A stretch of DNA of 64,000 nt from Acanthosoma haemorrhoidale. Its lineage: Eukaryota > Arthropoda > Insecta > Hemiptera > Acanthosomatidae. The stretch covers positions 77,763,341 to 77,827,340 of the forward strand of contig OV884015.1 of assembly GCA_930367205.1 (NCBI GenBank). The letters run 5' to 3'. The notes beneath the pieces are model-generated. The model worked only from the letters and a program-made list of their open reading frames with translations, was not told the DNA's origin and ran no database searches. Every line of letters starts with the position of its first letter. Positions within the stretch are counted from its first letter, which is position 1. Positions 48,101 to 57,819 of the stretch are shown here, in pieces. Position numbers and translations under genes: made by a program.

Positions 48101-51100
48101 ACCTTTTATTAATTAAATACTTAATAAGATGTCAAAATGTATTCAGCGATGAATATGTTATTGTTCATACTTGATGAGATCTATGTTAAGAGGAAAATTA
48201 ATTATTTTAAAAGTATTGATAGAAAAATAATCGTTCTGTTTCTGTGAAAGGCAGAGGAGGGTTATCTTCAGTAAAATGGCAATAGAATAAGAACAAAGAA
48301 GCTTTAATATATCATGATTTGATAAATTATAGTTAGCTGTAAAATTTAATGTGAATTGTTTCTTTATGAATTAAAGTCGACAAAACAATGTACTCAAAAA
48401 ACTGTCATAACTGGGTTACTTTGAGCTTGGCTGTGTTGAGTTAGTTTATGTTCTAATGTTGTACTTAATATTCTTCTCGGCAGCCAATTGGTTATCAACA
48501 GACTTTTAACTAGGGAGACACAGGTGCAATTCCCGGTTCCCCTAAGGATTTTTTCATTGGAGGATGGTTCTGATTGAGATTAACCCAGCTTCATTATCAT
48601 GAGGGCTAATGAGTAGCTAATGAATAAAGAAGTAGCAATTTCAGTTTAGAATACCAGAATTAGAGTAACCCCATTCACTCCTCGGAGCCAAATACCAACT
48701 ATGGCGACAATCTCAGTCAGTGTTATCTCTTCATGAGGTGTTGTACTATCAATTTTTATCTGAGGAGAAAAATAAAAATATATAAAAAAATTAGTTACCT
48801 TTGTGTTTCCAGAAATAGATGTAATCGTAGAAGATAGTTTCGGTTGTCTGGGAAAATTACTTGAATTTCCTATAGATCAAAAAGACAAATAAAAATATAA
48901 AAAAAAAGGCTGTAGAAAAACTTAGTATTCACACAATTAATTATTGCCATAATATTACAATCCTAAACAGGTTTTCAAAAGTAATTATTAAATTTGAAAG
49001 TTTTATAAAAAAAAAAATAAAATCAAACTAAAAATGCTCACCATTACTCGGTACACATAAATTCAAAGCATTTCTTTCATAACCAGGTTGACAGGTACAT
49101 ATGCTTGGTTCAGGATTCTTAGAAGACAAACACATTTCATGAGGTCCACAATCATTCATGCCCACATCACAAGTTCTAACAATTCCTGATGCAGACATTA
49201 CTATTTCTTCGCTAAAAAAAAAAGTTTTATTACATATTTATTCATGGTTAACAAAGAAAATTCCAGCGATTAATTATGGTCCTCAATAATAAGGATAATA
49301 TAAAAATGCCAATCTGAAGAAATACAAACATCAAAACCATGGCTGAACAAAAGACATTGGCACAGCTGAATGACAGAGTCCACCTGAGAGGAGGTTGGGC
49401 AATTGCAAGGGCAAATAGTCAACCTTGGTATGGGCTATGCTAGATAAAAAGATCAGCCTCCCCACTCAAGTCTCCCAGGGTAAGAACAGAAAAAAAAAAT
49501 ACTGTACATTCATGATCAAACAAGCTGCTAAAATGGATCTGTCCATGTTGGGACAGAAGCAGCATTCAGTGCTTATTCGGGTCACTATAGGGCTTAAAAG
49601 CTGGTCTCCCACTATGTGATGCATTCTCCTGCTGCAGCTGTGCTGCCGATAAATTCATGGAGGAATCCAAGAGGTGGAAGGTCCATCTGGAGGAGCGGAT
49701 CTTGGAGTGCCTGGATCCCTCCACTCTGTTCCCATAAAGACAGGCTGAGAACGATATGGGTTCCACCTAACTAATGGAGCGGAAGATTCTCATCAGGCAT
49801 GATGGTGGGTTTTGGAGCTGGCTGTACAACTTTACAAGAATAGTACTTCATCTAATGCAGAGATAATACCCCAGAACATGTGGTTCTTACCTTCTTAGCC
49901 TTTGAGAGTGCAACTAATGGGTGATGCAAGAGTGTACAGCCCCTGGGAGACCAACCTACTTACCTTAGTGGGCAAATAGCTGAATTTGAGTTGGAAGGGG
50001 CTTCGGAGACCCAGACACTTTTCAAACGCAAGAACAGTGCAGGAATGGGGGAGAAGGCAAATAGGATGGGAGGATGATAGAAAGACTGTGACAACCACTA
50101 GAAAGCTTATGCACACAATTACTATCTGGGGTCACAAAGGGAGTTTAAGGTGGGCAACAGTCTAGGCGTTGAAGCCCTGTTCACCGAACAAAAGTCATCT
50201 AACAACTTTATTATGATATAATTACAATCTGCCTGATTGGGCTATAAGTAATTGTGCTATATGATCTCGTTTATACCAATTTACAATTTTCATTCACTCG
50301 CTCATTCATACTATATATACAAACAGCCCAGAGGCCCCCCTAGTCCACATGGTTGTCACCTCCCTCGCGTGCGAAGGAGGAAGCGGAGTCTTGGGAAGTC
50401 CCCCACGCTCCTACGTCAGCCGCGTCACTGGATAAGAGCCAGTGGAGGCTGACCAAGAGCCACAGACACTCAGGAAATAATTAGAGAAACTGGCCATTGC
50501 CAGGACTCCCACTGTCACTTAATTATAGCAGGTTATGAGGCCACTGCCGTTTTAGTCTCCGAGGAGGATTATAGGGATGAGTGATGCAGTGCAATGACTG
50601 TGCTAGGGAATTAGGGTGGTTGGATAGGTTACTATGGAATTTTATGAACTTGGAAGGGATGAGTTCAAGAATGTAGGTTATATTCAGATCATTATGAAGG
50701 GTTTTGTTGCTGACATGATAAGGGGCATTTACTATTGTTCTCAGGACTTTTGATTGAAAGGATTGGATGCGCTTGATGTTAGACTTTTTTGCTGTCCCCA
50801 ATAGCTCTATTCCGTATGTCCAGATTGGCTTAAGTATAACTTTGTAAATAAGTAGTTTATTTTCTATTGAGAGATGGGATGTCCTTCAAAGTAGTCTGTA
50901 CAGTTGTCCAAAGCATCTGTTTAGTTTTGTCTTTTTAGCCTCGTGTGTGGGTTCCATGTCAGTTTTTTGTCGAGATGGAAGCCTAATTACCATACTGTCT
51001 CAGACACAGGGAGAGGAATTGAATTTAAAAAGACTGGCGAACAGGACTTGCGGCAGAGGGTAAAGGTTATGTGGGAATATTTTCCTTCCTTGACTTTGAT

Positions 51101-52259
51101 TCGCCATTGGTTGCACCAATACTCGATCTCATCAAGGTGTTTTTGAAGGTTTTGGGATGCTATATCAGGGTCTGGATGGGTTGACAGGACTGCAAATGTT
51201 GCAAAGACGGTATTGGTGGTAGAGGGACATCAGTGGTGTATAGATTATAGAGGATGGGACCCAGGACGCTGCCCTGTGGAACTCCTGCTTTAATGGGATA
51301 GTAGTTAGAATATTCTAAACCACAGCAGACTTGGAAGAAGCGATTTGAAAGGTAGGATTGTAGGATTAGGAAAAGGGTCTGCGGTAAATATCCTTTGAGC
51401 TTGTAAAGCAAACCTGCGTGCCAGACCCTGTCCCGAACAAAAGTAGATTATAAAATATAATAAAAGAAAATTAAAAGAATTAACTGTCCATCAGAATATA
51501 TGAACCTTTATAGAAGGGTTAAGTTAACCACTGCATTATATAAGAACTCTTAATATTAATGATGGAAATATACTCTCATCTTAAAATTTTAATTTTCTTA
51601 AAGATAATTATAATAGTGGAATGAATAAAGATGAAAGTGGAATGGCAAGCTATTATTGGTAGCAGCTTATATTACAAGATTTATAAAAAGACATCACAAT
51701 TATTATTTTTTAAAAAAAACTTTACAGCTGGCTAAAAATATATTGATGATATACCTTTCATTATTATCAGTTACTTCATCAAATTGAGAAGCCTGATTGG
51801 TTGATCTAACAAGAACCATACTGGAATATTTAAATTTTGGGTCAGTTCTCAAGACTGGCTCACACAATTCATCACTTTCACATTCAATCTGGAATGAGAA
51901 ATATATAGTTATTAATGTTTTACATCAAACAAGCTAAAAGTAGGACAAAATAAAAATTTCTGTTTCAACCTTACCTTGTAACAAGATGAATTGAACATAA
52001 AAACAACATTACAAGACTGTTCAGCGCAACAATCCTCAACACATTGCTGTAATGTAGGAGGTTCGTCAGATTGTTTGGAGGTTGTGTAGGTTCCGGCTTT
52101 CCTACCACCTTTAGGAGCATAATGCTTCCACACTTTATTGACAAGTGAAGGGCATAAAATCCCCAATTCAGAACCCAGATTAATCTGAGAGGTAGAAAAT
52201 TTGACAAGAAAAAACAAAACAAGACAAAAATTAAGCTCTAAGAGTCCAATTAAAGTCAT
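31379..52259 (-). CDS. KIAA0319L: KIAA0319/KIAA0319L-type PKD-domain receptor, complete, 17 coding exons
   Basis: Type I membrane glycoprotein, 945 aa. Exons (minus): 51975-52259, 51755-51888, 49042-49211, 48799-48869, 46602-46737, 44760-44942, 44458-44686, 44146-44374, 43491-43635, 43301-43412, 43078-43226, 41518-41708, 39250-39349, 38341-38652, 34655-34756, 33023-33184, 31379-31506; all GT/AG and in phase. Signal peptide about 1-24; MANSC-like Cys-rich region 36-104; EGF-like module 154-192 (Cys spacing 6-5-10-1-11); five PKD domains about 240-326, 331-423, 425-522, 524-614 and 618-711, each with a variant of the family's DGSxSxDDxGIxxxxW block; C-terminal segment with CQNNCSGHGVCD and CYCEAFWMQ (human CSDHGHCD...CICDPFWME); membrane span about 851-878; tail with YALL at 893-896, a YxxPhi sorting signal in the place of human YKIL. 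In mammals the family acts in trafficking and neuronal migration, and KIAA0319L is the adeno-associated virus receptor. Which vertebrate paralogue is closer is not decided. Confidence 0.95.
31925..32090 (-). repeat. SINE copy in last intron of the KIAA0319-like gene
   Basis: The minus strand reads GGGATAGTTCAGGAGAGGAG (A-box-like), then AGATTGAACACCC (B-box-like), CTGGAGATCGGGG, TGTCAAAGTATTTTTTC and GCTAATAATCATT. This is the same block order as 4730-4905, whose distal part carries GTCACTTAGATTTTT and GCTAATAATTATT. Confidence 0.5.
32337..32590 (+). repeat. Retroelement 3'-tail motifs, two tandem diverged copies
   Basis: ATGAAGATGACAGCTTAGAGC...GTTGAAAACG at about 32339-32372 and CCTGAAGATGACTGTTTAGC...GTCAAAAAGG at about 32533-32566. 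Both match the widespread pattern 'CCTGAAGATGnC...GTCGAAACGTTG' at 3' ends of several non-LTR and Penelope-like elements. A third example is at 59676-59730. The parent element is not identified. Confidence 0.4.
35045..35335 (+). promoter_or_regulatory. LTR-like or promoter-like block in intron 14
   Basis: A GC-richer block in the 3.6-kb intron between the exons at 34655-34756 and 38341-38652. It contains a CCCATTGG (CCAAT-type) box at 35182-35189, a TATATTTATA at 35192-35201, and about 25 bp later ATTCAGTTCAGTTAAG, close to the arthropod initiator TCAGT. TATATAAAAACCC lies upstream at 35143-35155. This is the layout of a Pol II promoter inside an LTR, but LTR ends are not clear. A host alternative promoter on the plus strand is the other reading. 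Confidence 0.35.
36081..36113. repeat. (TC)n microsatellite
   Basis: About 16 uninterrupted TC repeats within intron 14 of the KIAA0319-like gene. Confidence 0.95.
36453..36508. other. Foldback structure with nested hairpins
   Basis: Outer arms GTTCACATTC (36453-36462) and GAATGTGAAC (36499-36508) are exact reverse complements. Between them lie CCCC-TTT-GGGG and GGC-TTTC-GCC small hairpins, so the RNA or single strand could form a cloverleaf-like fold. It sits in a GC-richer block (about 36170-36560) of unknown origin, possibly transposon-derived. Confidence 0.5.
36742..37568 (-). mobile_element. Mariner, internally deleted copy
   Basis: 827 bp bounded by TA dinucleotides (36740-36741 and 37569-37570) with terminal inverted repeats related to TCAGGTTGGCCAAAAAGT. 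Transposase pieces on the minus strand are an N-terminus (NEHYRHLILFYFKKGKKAVE, KICAVYGED) and a C-terminus (HPPYSPNLAPSDFHLFRSLQ, third catalytic Asp region, to KDRKFFEHGIM). The middle, including the first two catalytic aspartates, is deleted: the sequence jumps near 37126 relative to the copy at 40124-41398, losing about 450 bp. Non-autonomous; lies in intron 14 of the KIAA0319-like gene in the same orientation as the host gene. Confidence 0.9.
40124..41398 (-). mobile_element. Mariner, full-length (mauritiana-like)
   Basis: 1275 bp, the usual mariner size, flanked by TA (40122-40123 and 41399-41400), with imperfect inverted ends (GGGTTGGCCAATAAGT / AGGTTGGCCAAAAAGT). It carries one transposase gene on the minus strand, broken by a stop and frameshifts. 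It is inserted in intron 12 of the KIAA0319-like gene, same orientation as the host gene and as the deleted copy at 36.7 kb. The two copies are close enough to belong to one family. Confidence 0.93.
40255..41218 (-). pseudogene. Mariner transposase (DD34D), broken
   Basis: ATG at 41218 opens MENQNEHYRHLMLFYFKKGK, and then an in-frame TAA follows at about 41153-41155. The frame resumes with AVETCRKICAVYGE, the helix-turn-helix region (WFSRFRSGNF, YTIREIAVIQISKSSVEKHL) and the linker WVPHQL. A frameshift near 40850 leads to the catalytic domain: FLKRMITGDEKWIIYNN (first Asp), GIVFYHDNARLHTS (second Asp), and SPDLAPSDFHLF, with the third Asp 34 residues after the second. After VKIHL another frameshift destroys the C-terminus. 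Mariner transposases cut and paste their own element at TA sites; all three catalytic aspartates survive here but the reading frame does not. Confidence 0.88.
42255..42480 (+). mobile_element. LINE 3' ORF2 relic
   Basis: Plus-strand QNTIMRKVVRQTSLQ, then NANLHPLLGVL, a stop, and after a frameshift LTNPVFNTMTPPP. These blocks match the C-terminus of the LINE at 7736-8880 (GIMRKVVRHTSLERLKNA, LLGVPSVGEF, LTNPAFNTMTPSP). Lies in intron 11 of the KIAA0319-like gene, antisense to it. Confidence 0.7.
45000..46560 (-). other. Intron 5 of the KIAA0319-like gene, nothing recognised
   Basis: AT-rich intron between the exons at 44760-44942 and 46602-46737. I saw no coding signal, repeat family or RNA gene. 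Confidence 0.5.
47129..47157. other. Short strong hairpin in intron 4
   Basis: GATTCCACCACTG (47129-47141) and CAGTGGGTGGAATC (47144-47157) pair over 13 bp with a one-base bulge and a 2-base gap at the apex. This is a near-palindrome of unknown role. Confidence 0.6.
47975..48100 (+). repeat. tRNA-derived SINE copy, best-preserved Pol III boxes
   Basis: GAGATAGCTCAGTGGAATAGC contains a good Pol III A box (TAGCTCAGTGG). About 45 bp later GGTCAAGGGTTTAAGCTGC is a degraded B box, followed by CCTTGTCACTAGG and a T-rich tail. It matches the minus-strand copies at 4.8 and 32.0 kb block by block. Lies in intron 4 of the KIAA0319-like gene. Confidence 0.55.
48480..48600 (+). repeat. Possible second tRNA-like repeat
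   Basis: CAATTGGTTATCAACAGAC, then TAACTAGGGAGACACAGGTG and CAATTCCCGGTTCCCC, resembles a tRNA-like head with a B-box-like GGTGCAATTCCCGG. Less certain than the neighbouring SINE. Confidence 0.3.
49320..50230. other. GC-richer block in intron 2, unassigned
   Basis: Less AT-rich than the flanking intron and dotted with short open frames on both strands (for example 49425-49619 plus, 49895-50116 minus) without a consistent frame. The composition and its position beside a LINE relic suggest old transposon or retrocopy sequence; no family was recognised. Confidence 0.35.
50523..51435 (-). mobile_element. Jockey LINE, reverse transcriptase relic
   Basis: Minus-strand translation gives RDRVWHAGLLYKLKGYLPQT and ILQSYLSNRFFQV, then IKAGVPQGSVLGPILYNLYT, typical Jockey-clade RT palm blocks (51160-51435). 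Frames break across the YADD/thumb region; remnants of the F-T-x-R-x-x-x-C-P segment are seen near 51060. It resumes as LGTAKKSNIKRIQSFQSKVL and NKTLHNDLNITYILE (50523-50801), the ORF2 C-terminus. It is the closest relative of the relic at 4.1-4.6 kb and a distinct lineage from the 8/27-29/42 kb LINE. Lies in intron 2 of the KIAA0319-like gene, same orientation. Confidence 0.82.
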
Positions 52260-53184
52260 TGTGCTATTACAGAAGACTAAACTATACTATTTCTATCACC
52301 AACTGATATCACATCCTATGTGGTTGGAGGAAGTAGATAAAAGACCATTGAGTTTAGGCATGATAGTTATCATAACCATTTATTAATTTTCGCAAACTTT
52401 TTAAATTTGTATCATTTTTTTGACAGAACTTCGTCGGAATCATTTCCCTTATCATACACACCTGATTACCTCAGCAATCAGCTGATAAACTCCTTTCTGT
52501 CCACAGAACTTACAATTGGAAAAGTAACGCTAACATACTGTTGAGGGTTTAAATTTTGATGGATTAACTGAAAATAGATAAATTTACAGGGTATTACAAA
52601 TAAGAGAAAGCTGATTGAAACATCAATTATTATATTTTTTTACTTCAATATATTTTCCAATACTGTGTTTAATAATCGTGGCTTCGAATATGTATTCTTA
52701 ACTCGTGTGTTAAAAAAATTATATTCTAAATAAATTTTTAGAGCTAAACTGTAGGGTGCTAATATCATTTTATTTTCAAGTCACTCATGTGAACTAAACA
52801 AGAAATACGTATAGTGGGCTTTGTCCTTATCTCCCACTTATTTTTTTTATTTTTTGTAAATATGTGTTTATATAAATATGTATATGTATGTTCCCTTACA
52901 CTTTTTTTCTTCAATTCTGCATAATTGCCAAACTCAATACATCGCCAACGATTAATCGATTATAACATTGGAATCGATAATTCCAGTAGGTTAAAAAACT
53001 GTTATCTATTAGTAAAGCGGAGTTGGTTAGCAGTTTTAAATCGTTCTCTGCAGAGGGAGGATTGATTCCAATTTTTGTTAACATGAGGTGATTTAACTCT
53101 CGTACTTAAAAGTATGATTTGGCGACTGATCTGATTCAAAAGTGATGTAGTTATTTTACCAAGTTAAAATTAAGCTCTTAAAAT
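52260..53184. promoter_or_regulatory. Divergent promoter region, KIAA0319-like gene and RFK
   Basis: 925 bp separate the two start codons, which point away from each other. Two ATCGAT cores lie 18 bp apart at 52955-52960 and 52973-52978, the second as AATCGATAA; these resemble the DREF element (TATCGATA) of arthropod housekeeping promoters. No TATA box is placed clearly for either gene. Shared regulation is an inference. Confidence 0.45.
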
Positions 53185-53723
53185 ATGATTAAATCGAGTC
53201 TCCCTTATTATGTGAGTGGTAAAGTAGTCACTGGTTTTGGAAGAGGATCAAAAGAGTTGGGAATCCCTACTGCTAATTTCCCTTCTGATGTGGTTAAGAA
53301 TTTACCTCCAGATCTAGAAACTGGTAAATAGTACTATCTAATATCAGTTATATTCTACACTTGTTACTTTAATTTTAACTCCTACCTAATTATATTTTAA
53401 TTCAAGGTATATATTTTGGATGGGCGAAAGTTGACTCTGGACCAGTGTATAAAATGGTCATGAGCGTTGGCTGGAACCCATTTTATAAAAACACCGAGAA
53501 GACAATGGAAACTCATATTATCCATAAATTTGATAAGGATTTCTATGGTTCTCAGATGAAGGTCTGCGTGTTATGCTATCTGCGACCAGAGAAAAATTTT
53601 TCTAGTGTAACTGAATTAATTTCTGCAATTCAAGAAGACATCTCTATCGCTGTTACTGAACTAGATAGTGAAAAATATTTAAAATATAAGGATAGCGAAT
53701 TCTTTGGTTCCTCGATATCATAA
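53185..53723 (+). CDS. RFK: Riboflavin kinase, complete, 2 exons
   Basis: ATP:riboflavin 5'-phosphotransferase (EC 2.7.1.26), which makes FMN from riboflavin, the first committed step of flavin cofactor synthesis in the cytosol. Exons 53185-53323 and 53407-53723 with an 83-bp GT/AG intron in phase 1 give 151 aa (human 155). The sequence shows [20 protein letters not shown] and GIPTANFP (residues 27-34), the PTAN motif that binds ATP-Mg; then [19 protein letters not shown] and [15 protein letters not shown] (conserved ETHIxxxFxxDFYG block with the catalytic Glu). The C-terminus runs through an acidic helix ([10 protein letters not shown]) to SSIS. Start chosen as the first ATG in frame with the family N-terminus. 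Monofunctional, as in animals, without an FAD synthetase domain. Divergent from the KIAA0319-like gene. Confidence 0.97.
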
Positions 53724-56045
53724 CATTAGGTGAATTGTTATTTTATTGTACTTATATTGTTTATTATTGTACTTAATTGATATAATTTTATTGTTATACC
53801 TAAATATCTTTTGTTTTATTAAGTAACATTTGTAGGTATTTTCGTTTGTATGCACTTCTTCCAGTCGCAATGTGATAGTACATTATATTTATTTTTAAAT
53901 ATATAATTTTATGACAGAAGTATCTTCAGTAATTTCCCCCCTTCCTTACATAATATTTTGAAATTGAAGGCCGAAAATATGTCCAGAAATGATTAATAAT
54001 TAAAATAATGTTTTATATTAATATATCAGTTTTGCATTGATGCATGATAGATGGGTAATTTAGGATTTATTACCATTGATGAGATTCATGTCATCCAGTT
54101 GCTTAGAATTTCATGTAGTTATTTTCTTCAAACAATCATTAATTAAATCTGTATTTGGCCCAATAGGGAAGTATGTTACATTATTGTTATTTGAATAAAG
54201 TACAATTAAAACAGATCAAAAAAAGAAAGATTAATAATCTTGGTACATCTTTTATTGAAGTCTGCTGGATAAGTTGACCTAGTTTGTAGGAGACTGCCCC
54301 TGAAAAATGTTCCTGACAATCCAGTATTTTTCAAATTACAAAATAAGGTTGCTATAATATTTTTAGCTTAATGTTTCTGTTTGTCAAAATTTTCAGCATA
54401 TTATTCCTAGTATATTTTAACAAGTAAACATTTATATTTAATAATATCATGAAGTAGTACTTAGATATTACTGGAACTGGAATAAAGGAAACTATTTTAA
54501 AGTATACATTTTTTATTTCTTTCAAAAATGGCCAAATGTTGTCTTTTTAATAAAATATTACATGCTCTCACATTTGGAAATAATGAATTTTATTCAATTT
54601 GGTTTTAATATATTTAGAAAAGTTGACACATAAATGTTTGCAACGAAGTCATTAAATTAAATCATATCAAGTAGTGCATTACCTCAAATTCTTTTTAATT
54701 TATGCAATTTTTTATTATTTATTTAAATTAACTCGCTCATATGATTCTATATGAATAAATATGTTTTGGAGCAATATCATTTCAAATATTTACTATTTCA
54801 ATTTACTTTGTACATGAATACTAATGCCTAAAAAAACTATATGAGGGTTAAGGATCCTGTATTTTGATAGATTAGGTAATATTGCTTGGGCAATACTTAT
54901 TTTTAAGAACATGTGGAGAAAGTAATGGGCCCTGTTCCTCCCCCTCTACTCAATGACACAGTGGGGTATGGTGGAGGGTATTTCAACCCCAGAGACACCC
55001 CAAGGTTGTATAGACAAAAATAATCAACCCATGTTGAAAGCCAGGGCCAGAAGCAATGCATTGAATTATGCTATCCATTCATTAGACCACCCATTTTCCA
55101 ATATTATTTTTTTCCTTTGAAATATATAGTCAGTTATTGTTTCTATGAGGGACCATCTATTTAACCTAACCTACAAAGATATGATTTTGTTTTCAAATAA
55201 TGTACATCAATAACAATAATGATTATTAGTTTCCAATGCCCTTCCAACTGATAAAGTAGCTGTCTAAACTTAAGACATTATATATATTTGAGATCAAACA
55301 AGGTCTCAAATATACAATTTAAAATTAAGGTCCGATTACAATGAATAATGGGCTCACAGTAGTCTTAGTAATGAAGACCCACGACAATTTATTCTTAAAT
55401 AAAAAAAATAGTGAAGAAATGTCACAATTCACGATGTTTTTATAGGGCTAAAGTGGCTGAGTTGGAGGTGACAGGGATAGCTCCGATGGAAGGTTGTCAG
55501 AATGGATTGTGTCCTTATTTTTTATCTTTCACCTCCAATCAACAGATGTAGCAAGCTGTTGGTTCTTTTGGACTTTTGCTATGGGTGTATGGAAGAAGAT
55601 ACGACGTTAAAGTACTGGCGGATGTTAGCTATTGGTCTTATGATGTCAGCTTCCTTTCACGGATCAACAAAGGGGTTGGTGTGTACTGTCAATTGGCGAA
55701 TTTAGCAAAAAGTACTTCATACATAACATTAAAGTCCATAAAATTTCCTATAAAGATATTCCTATTCATTTTTTACGTTGAGGTAATGGTTTAGGAGATA
55801 ATGGGCGTTAAACAACAGGACTTTTCACAACTTTTTTTAAAGTGAATTATTCATGAAAAAAAAAATACTAACCGAAGAAAAACATTTTTAATTAATACAT
55901 CTATACTAGTTAAGTGAAAACTGTTGAATACTTATAACCACATCAGTAACTACTATATACACACGAGCATGAATTAAGTATTTTGTTTACAGACCAGCAT
56001 CATATCATCATAAAATGTAATATTCTCGCTTCCCGAAATCAATGT
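53724..56045. other. Downstream of RFK, no gene recognised
   Basis: AT-rich. Probably includes the RFK 3' UTR. An 11-bp perfect inverted repeat (TATATTTGAGA at 55283-55293, TCTCAAATATA at 55304-55314) forms a hairpin. A GC-richer stretch at 55440-55720 contains overlapping plus-strand frames (for example 55576-55794) without family signature; it may be old coding or transposon sequence. Confidence 0.35.
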
Positions 56046-56378
56046 CTAAATCTTCAGCTTCGAGAGTCGGACCGTTGGTACATGCTCTATTGCAGTTATC
56101 ACAAACAGGTGAGTATAGAATCCCAGCTTTCCGGCATCCACAGCTTCCACCGCACTGAGTTGAACAGAAAAAAAAATGGATTTTAGGATTATATTCAGGT
56201 CCTTCGTTGTAAGTGGATACAATAATTTATCATCTCTTCGGGCACACTCCCACAGCTCTGGTGTCAAGTGGTTATTAAGCCACTCTTCGTCTGGTAAATC
56301 CACCCTAAAAGAGTGCTGGTAATGCCGAGCCGTTAAAACAACTGTACACTTGTATTTGTCATGCTCACCATAATGCAT
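56046..56378 (-). CDS. Hypothetical ORF, 110 codons
   Basis: ATG at 56378, stop at 56046. The first half has protein-like composition (MHYGEHDKYKCTVVLTARHY, FRVDLPDEEWLNNHL, ELWECARRDDKLLY), unusual for the AT-rich surroundings. No family is recognised, and no signal peptide or clear membrane span is seen. It could be an exon, a transposon fragment or chance. Confidence 0.25.
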   Translation of the reverse strand: MHYGEHDKYKCTVVLTARHYQHSFRVDLPDEEWLNNHLTPELWECARRDDKLLYPLTTKDLNIILKSIFFSVQLSAVEAVDAGKLGFYTHLFVITAIEHVPTVRLSKLKI

Positions 56379-56711
56379 TTATGTCTTAAAAATAATATAA
56401 TATATATTTTTATGTTTATATATATGTATTTATAATACTATTTATATATAATATAAACAAATATATATATATATACCCTCTGTCTCTAAATTCTTCTCAA
56501 AAAAGAATTTCTAGTTGAATAAGGTTGACTGGATGGATATTGAACAGTGAAAGTAGTTATGAATGTGATATTATGAAGAACTTTATTATTCTTGAAGAAA
56601 TTAAATTTTAAGTAACAGAAATTTAATTTATAATTGAAGAGTGATCGAATAACGGTCTGATACATTTTTATAAAATCAGATTTTTGATTGAAATGTTCTA
56701 TGTAGCTTCCC

Positions 56712-56836
56712 TTAAATGTTCTTTACGTACTTAACTGCGGCATAGACCAATCCAATTAATGGACTCGCCATCCAAGCTGTGCGAAATGGCGCAGCAACGA
56801 AATCTGTTGGTTTATTTGGGATTTTAATTACCTCAA
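56712..56836 (-). CDS. Possible terminal coding exon, unidentified small membrane protein
   Basis: A minus-strand acceptor (TTTTAAG at 56837-56843) is followed by 40 open codons to a TAA at 56712-56714. The sequence EVIKIPNKPTDFVAAPFRTA continues into a hydrophobic segment (WMASPLIGLVYAAVKYV). Amino-acid use is unlike random AT-rich DNA. I found no convincing partner exon upstream and do not recognise the family; it is an exon candidate only. Confidence 0.25.
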
Positions 56837-57527
56837 CTTAAAATGCAATATAGACCGTCATTCGGCCGAACCCTTCCATGAATACATGATTCTAAATAAC
56901 GGAAAAATCCAATATTGATCAACAACATGTTATTTAACTAGGAATGACGTACGGGTCTACATCTCTACATGATTTGATTAGCTTGTTTGGTGTGTTTTAA
57001 CAATCCAACTAAACCTGGGTAGTCTCTCATTGTTTAAAAGAAATTAACTGTCTCTCTATAAAGGGTGCCGTTTCTGATGAGGGTTGTTAATAACTAGGTA
57101 AAAATATATTACAATTATATCTTTGTTTGTTAGTTTTATTTTATTTGTTACCTATTGTACAATAGGTATTACTTTTCTCAGTGTGAATGGCAGTATTGTT
57201 AAAGTAACATTGCGTGAAATTCAGACTTGTAGGATAGATATACTCGCGAAGATCGATAAGAAACTTGCTTTCATAATGGAAATTAAAAATCCCGAAACTC
57301 GCTGGGGTAGTTAAAGTAAACAAGGCAAGAGGTATTTAGAGTCTGGGCTGTCAGGCAGGCTCTCTGCTAGGACAGCCAACTAATGAAATAATCAGGGTAT
57401 GATGGTACATCTCGCCTTCAGATGCAAAATAAAGTACTTTTTTCACTTAGCTCGAAAATATGCAAAGTGAGTTATTGACCTAACTATAAACATGATTAGT
57501 AATCTGAACATAACCTATGATTTTTAC

Positions 57528-57548
57528 TTTTCCGGAGGTTACTTCCGG
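57528..57548. promoter_or_regulatory. Paired ETS-type motifs (TTCCGG)
   Basis: TTTTCCGG at 57528-57535 and ACTTCCGG at 57541-57548, 13 bp apart and in the same orientation, within a locally CpG-containing patch. Such pairs are common in housekeeping promoters; no gene start could be tied to them. Confidence 0.3.
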
Positions 57549-57819
57549 TTGCGTCCACGAGAACCGCCCCTGTATGGTGGTGCACGTCCACTGAATCATT
57601 ATTTTGTGTTATTCACAATTTTGTCGTGTCCCGTAGAAATCTGTTCAGATGAGGACTGCTATTTGCTGACTAATGTTCTAACGGAAGAATGTAGAAGATG
57701 TTGAGAGTTTGACAAAAAGTGAAAATACGTAAACTTTTTAGCTTGTAGCCAAGGTTTAGCGAAAGATTGATGAATTATTTCTAATTGATGTAGCTAGTCT
57801 TGGTCCATTGACAATAAGT

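Noticed and set aside
50252..50452. GC-richer plus-strand ORF with Arg/Pro-rich end
   Set aside because: Lies directly 3' of the minus-strand LINE relic and is best read as antisense of its 3' UTR.
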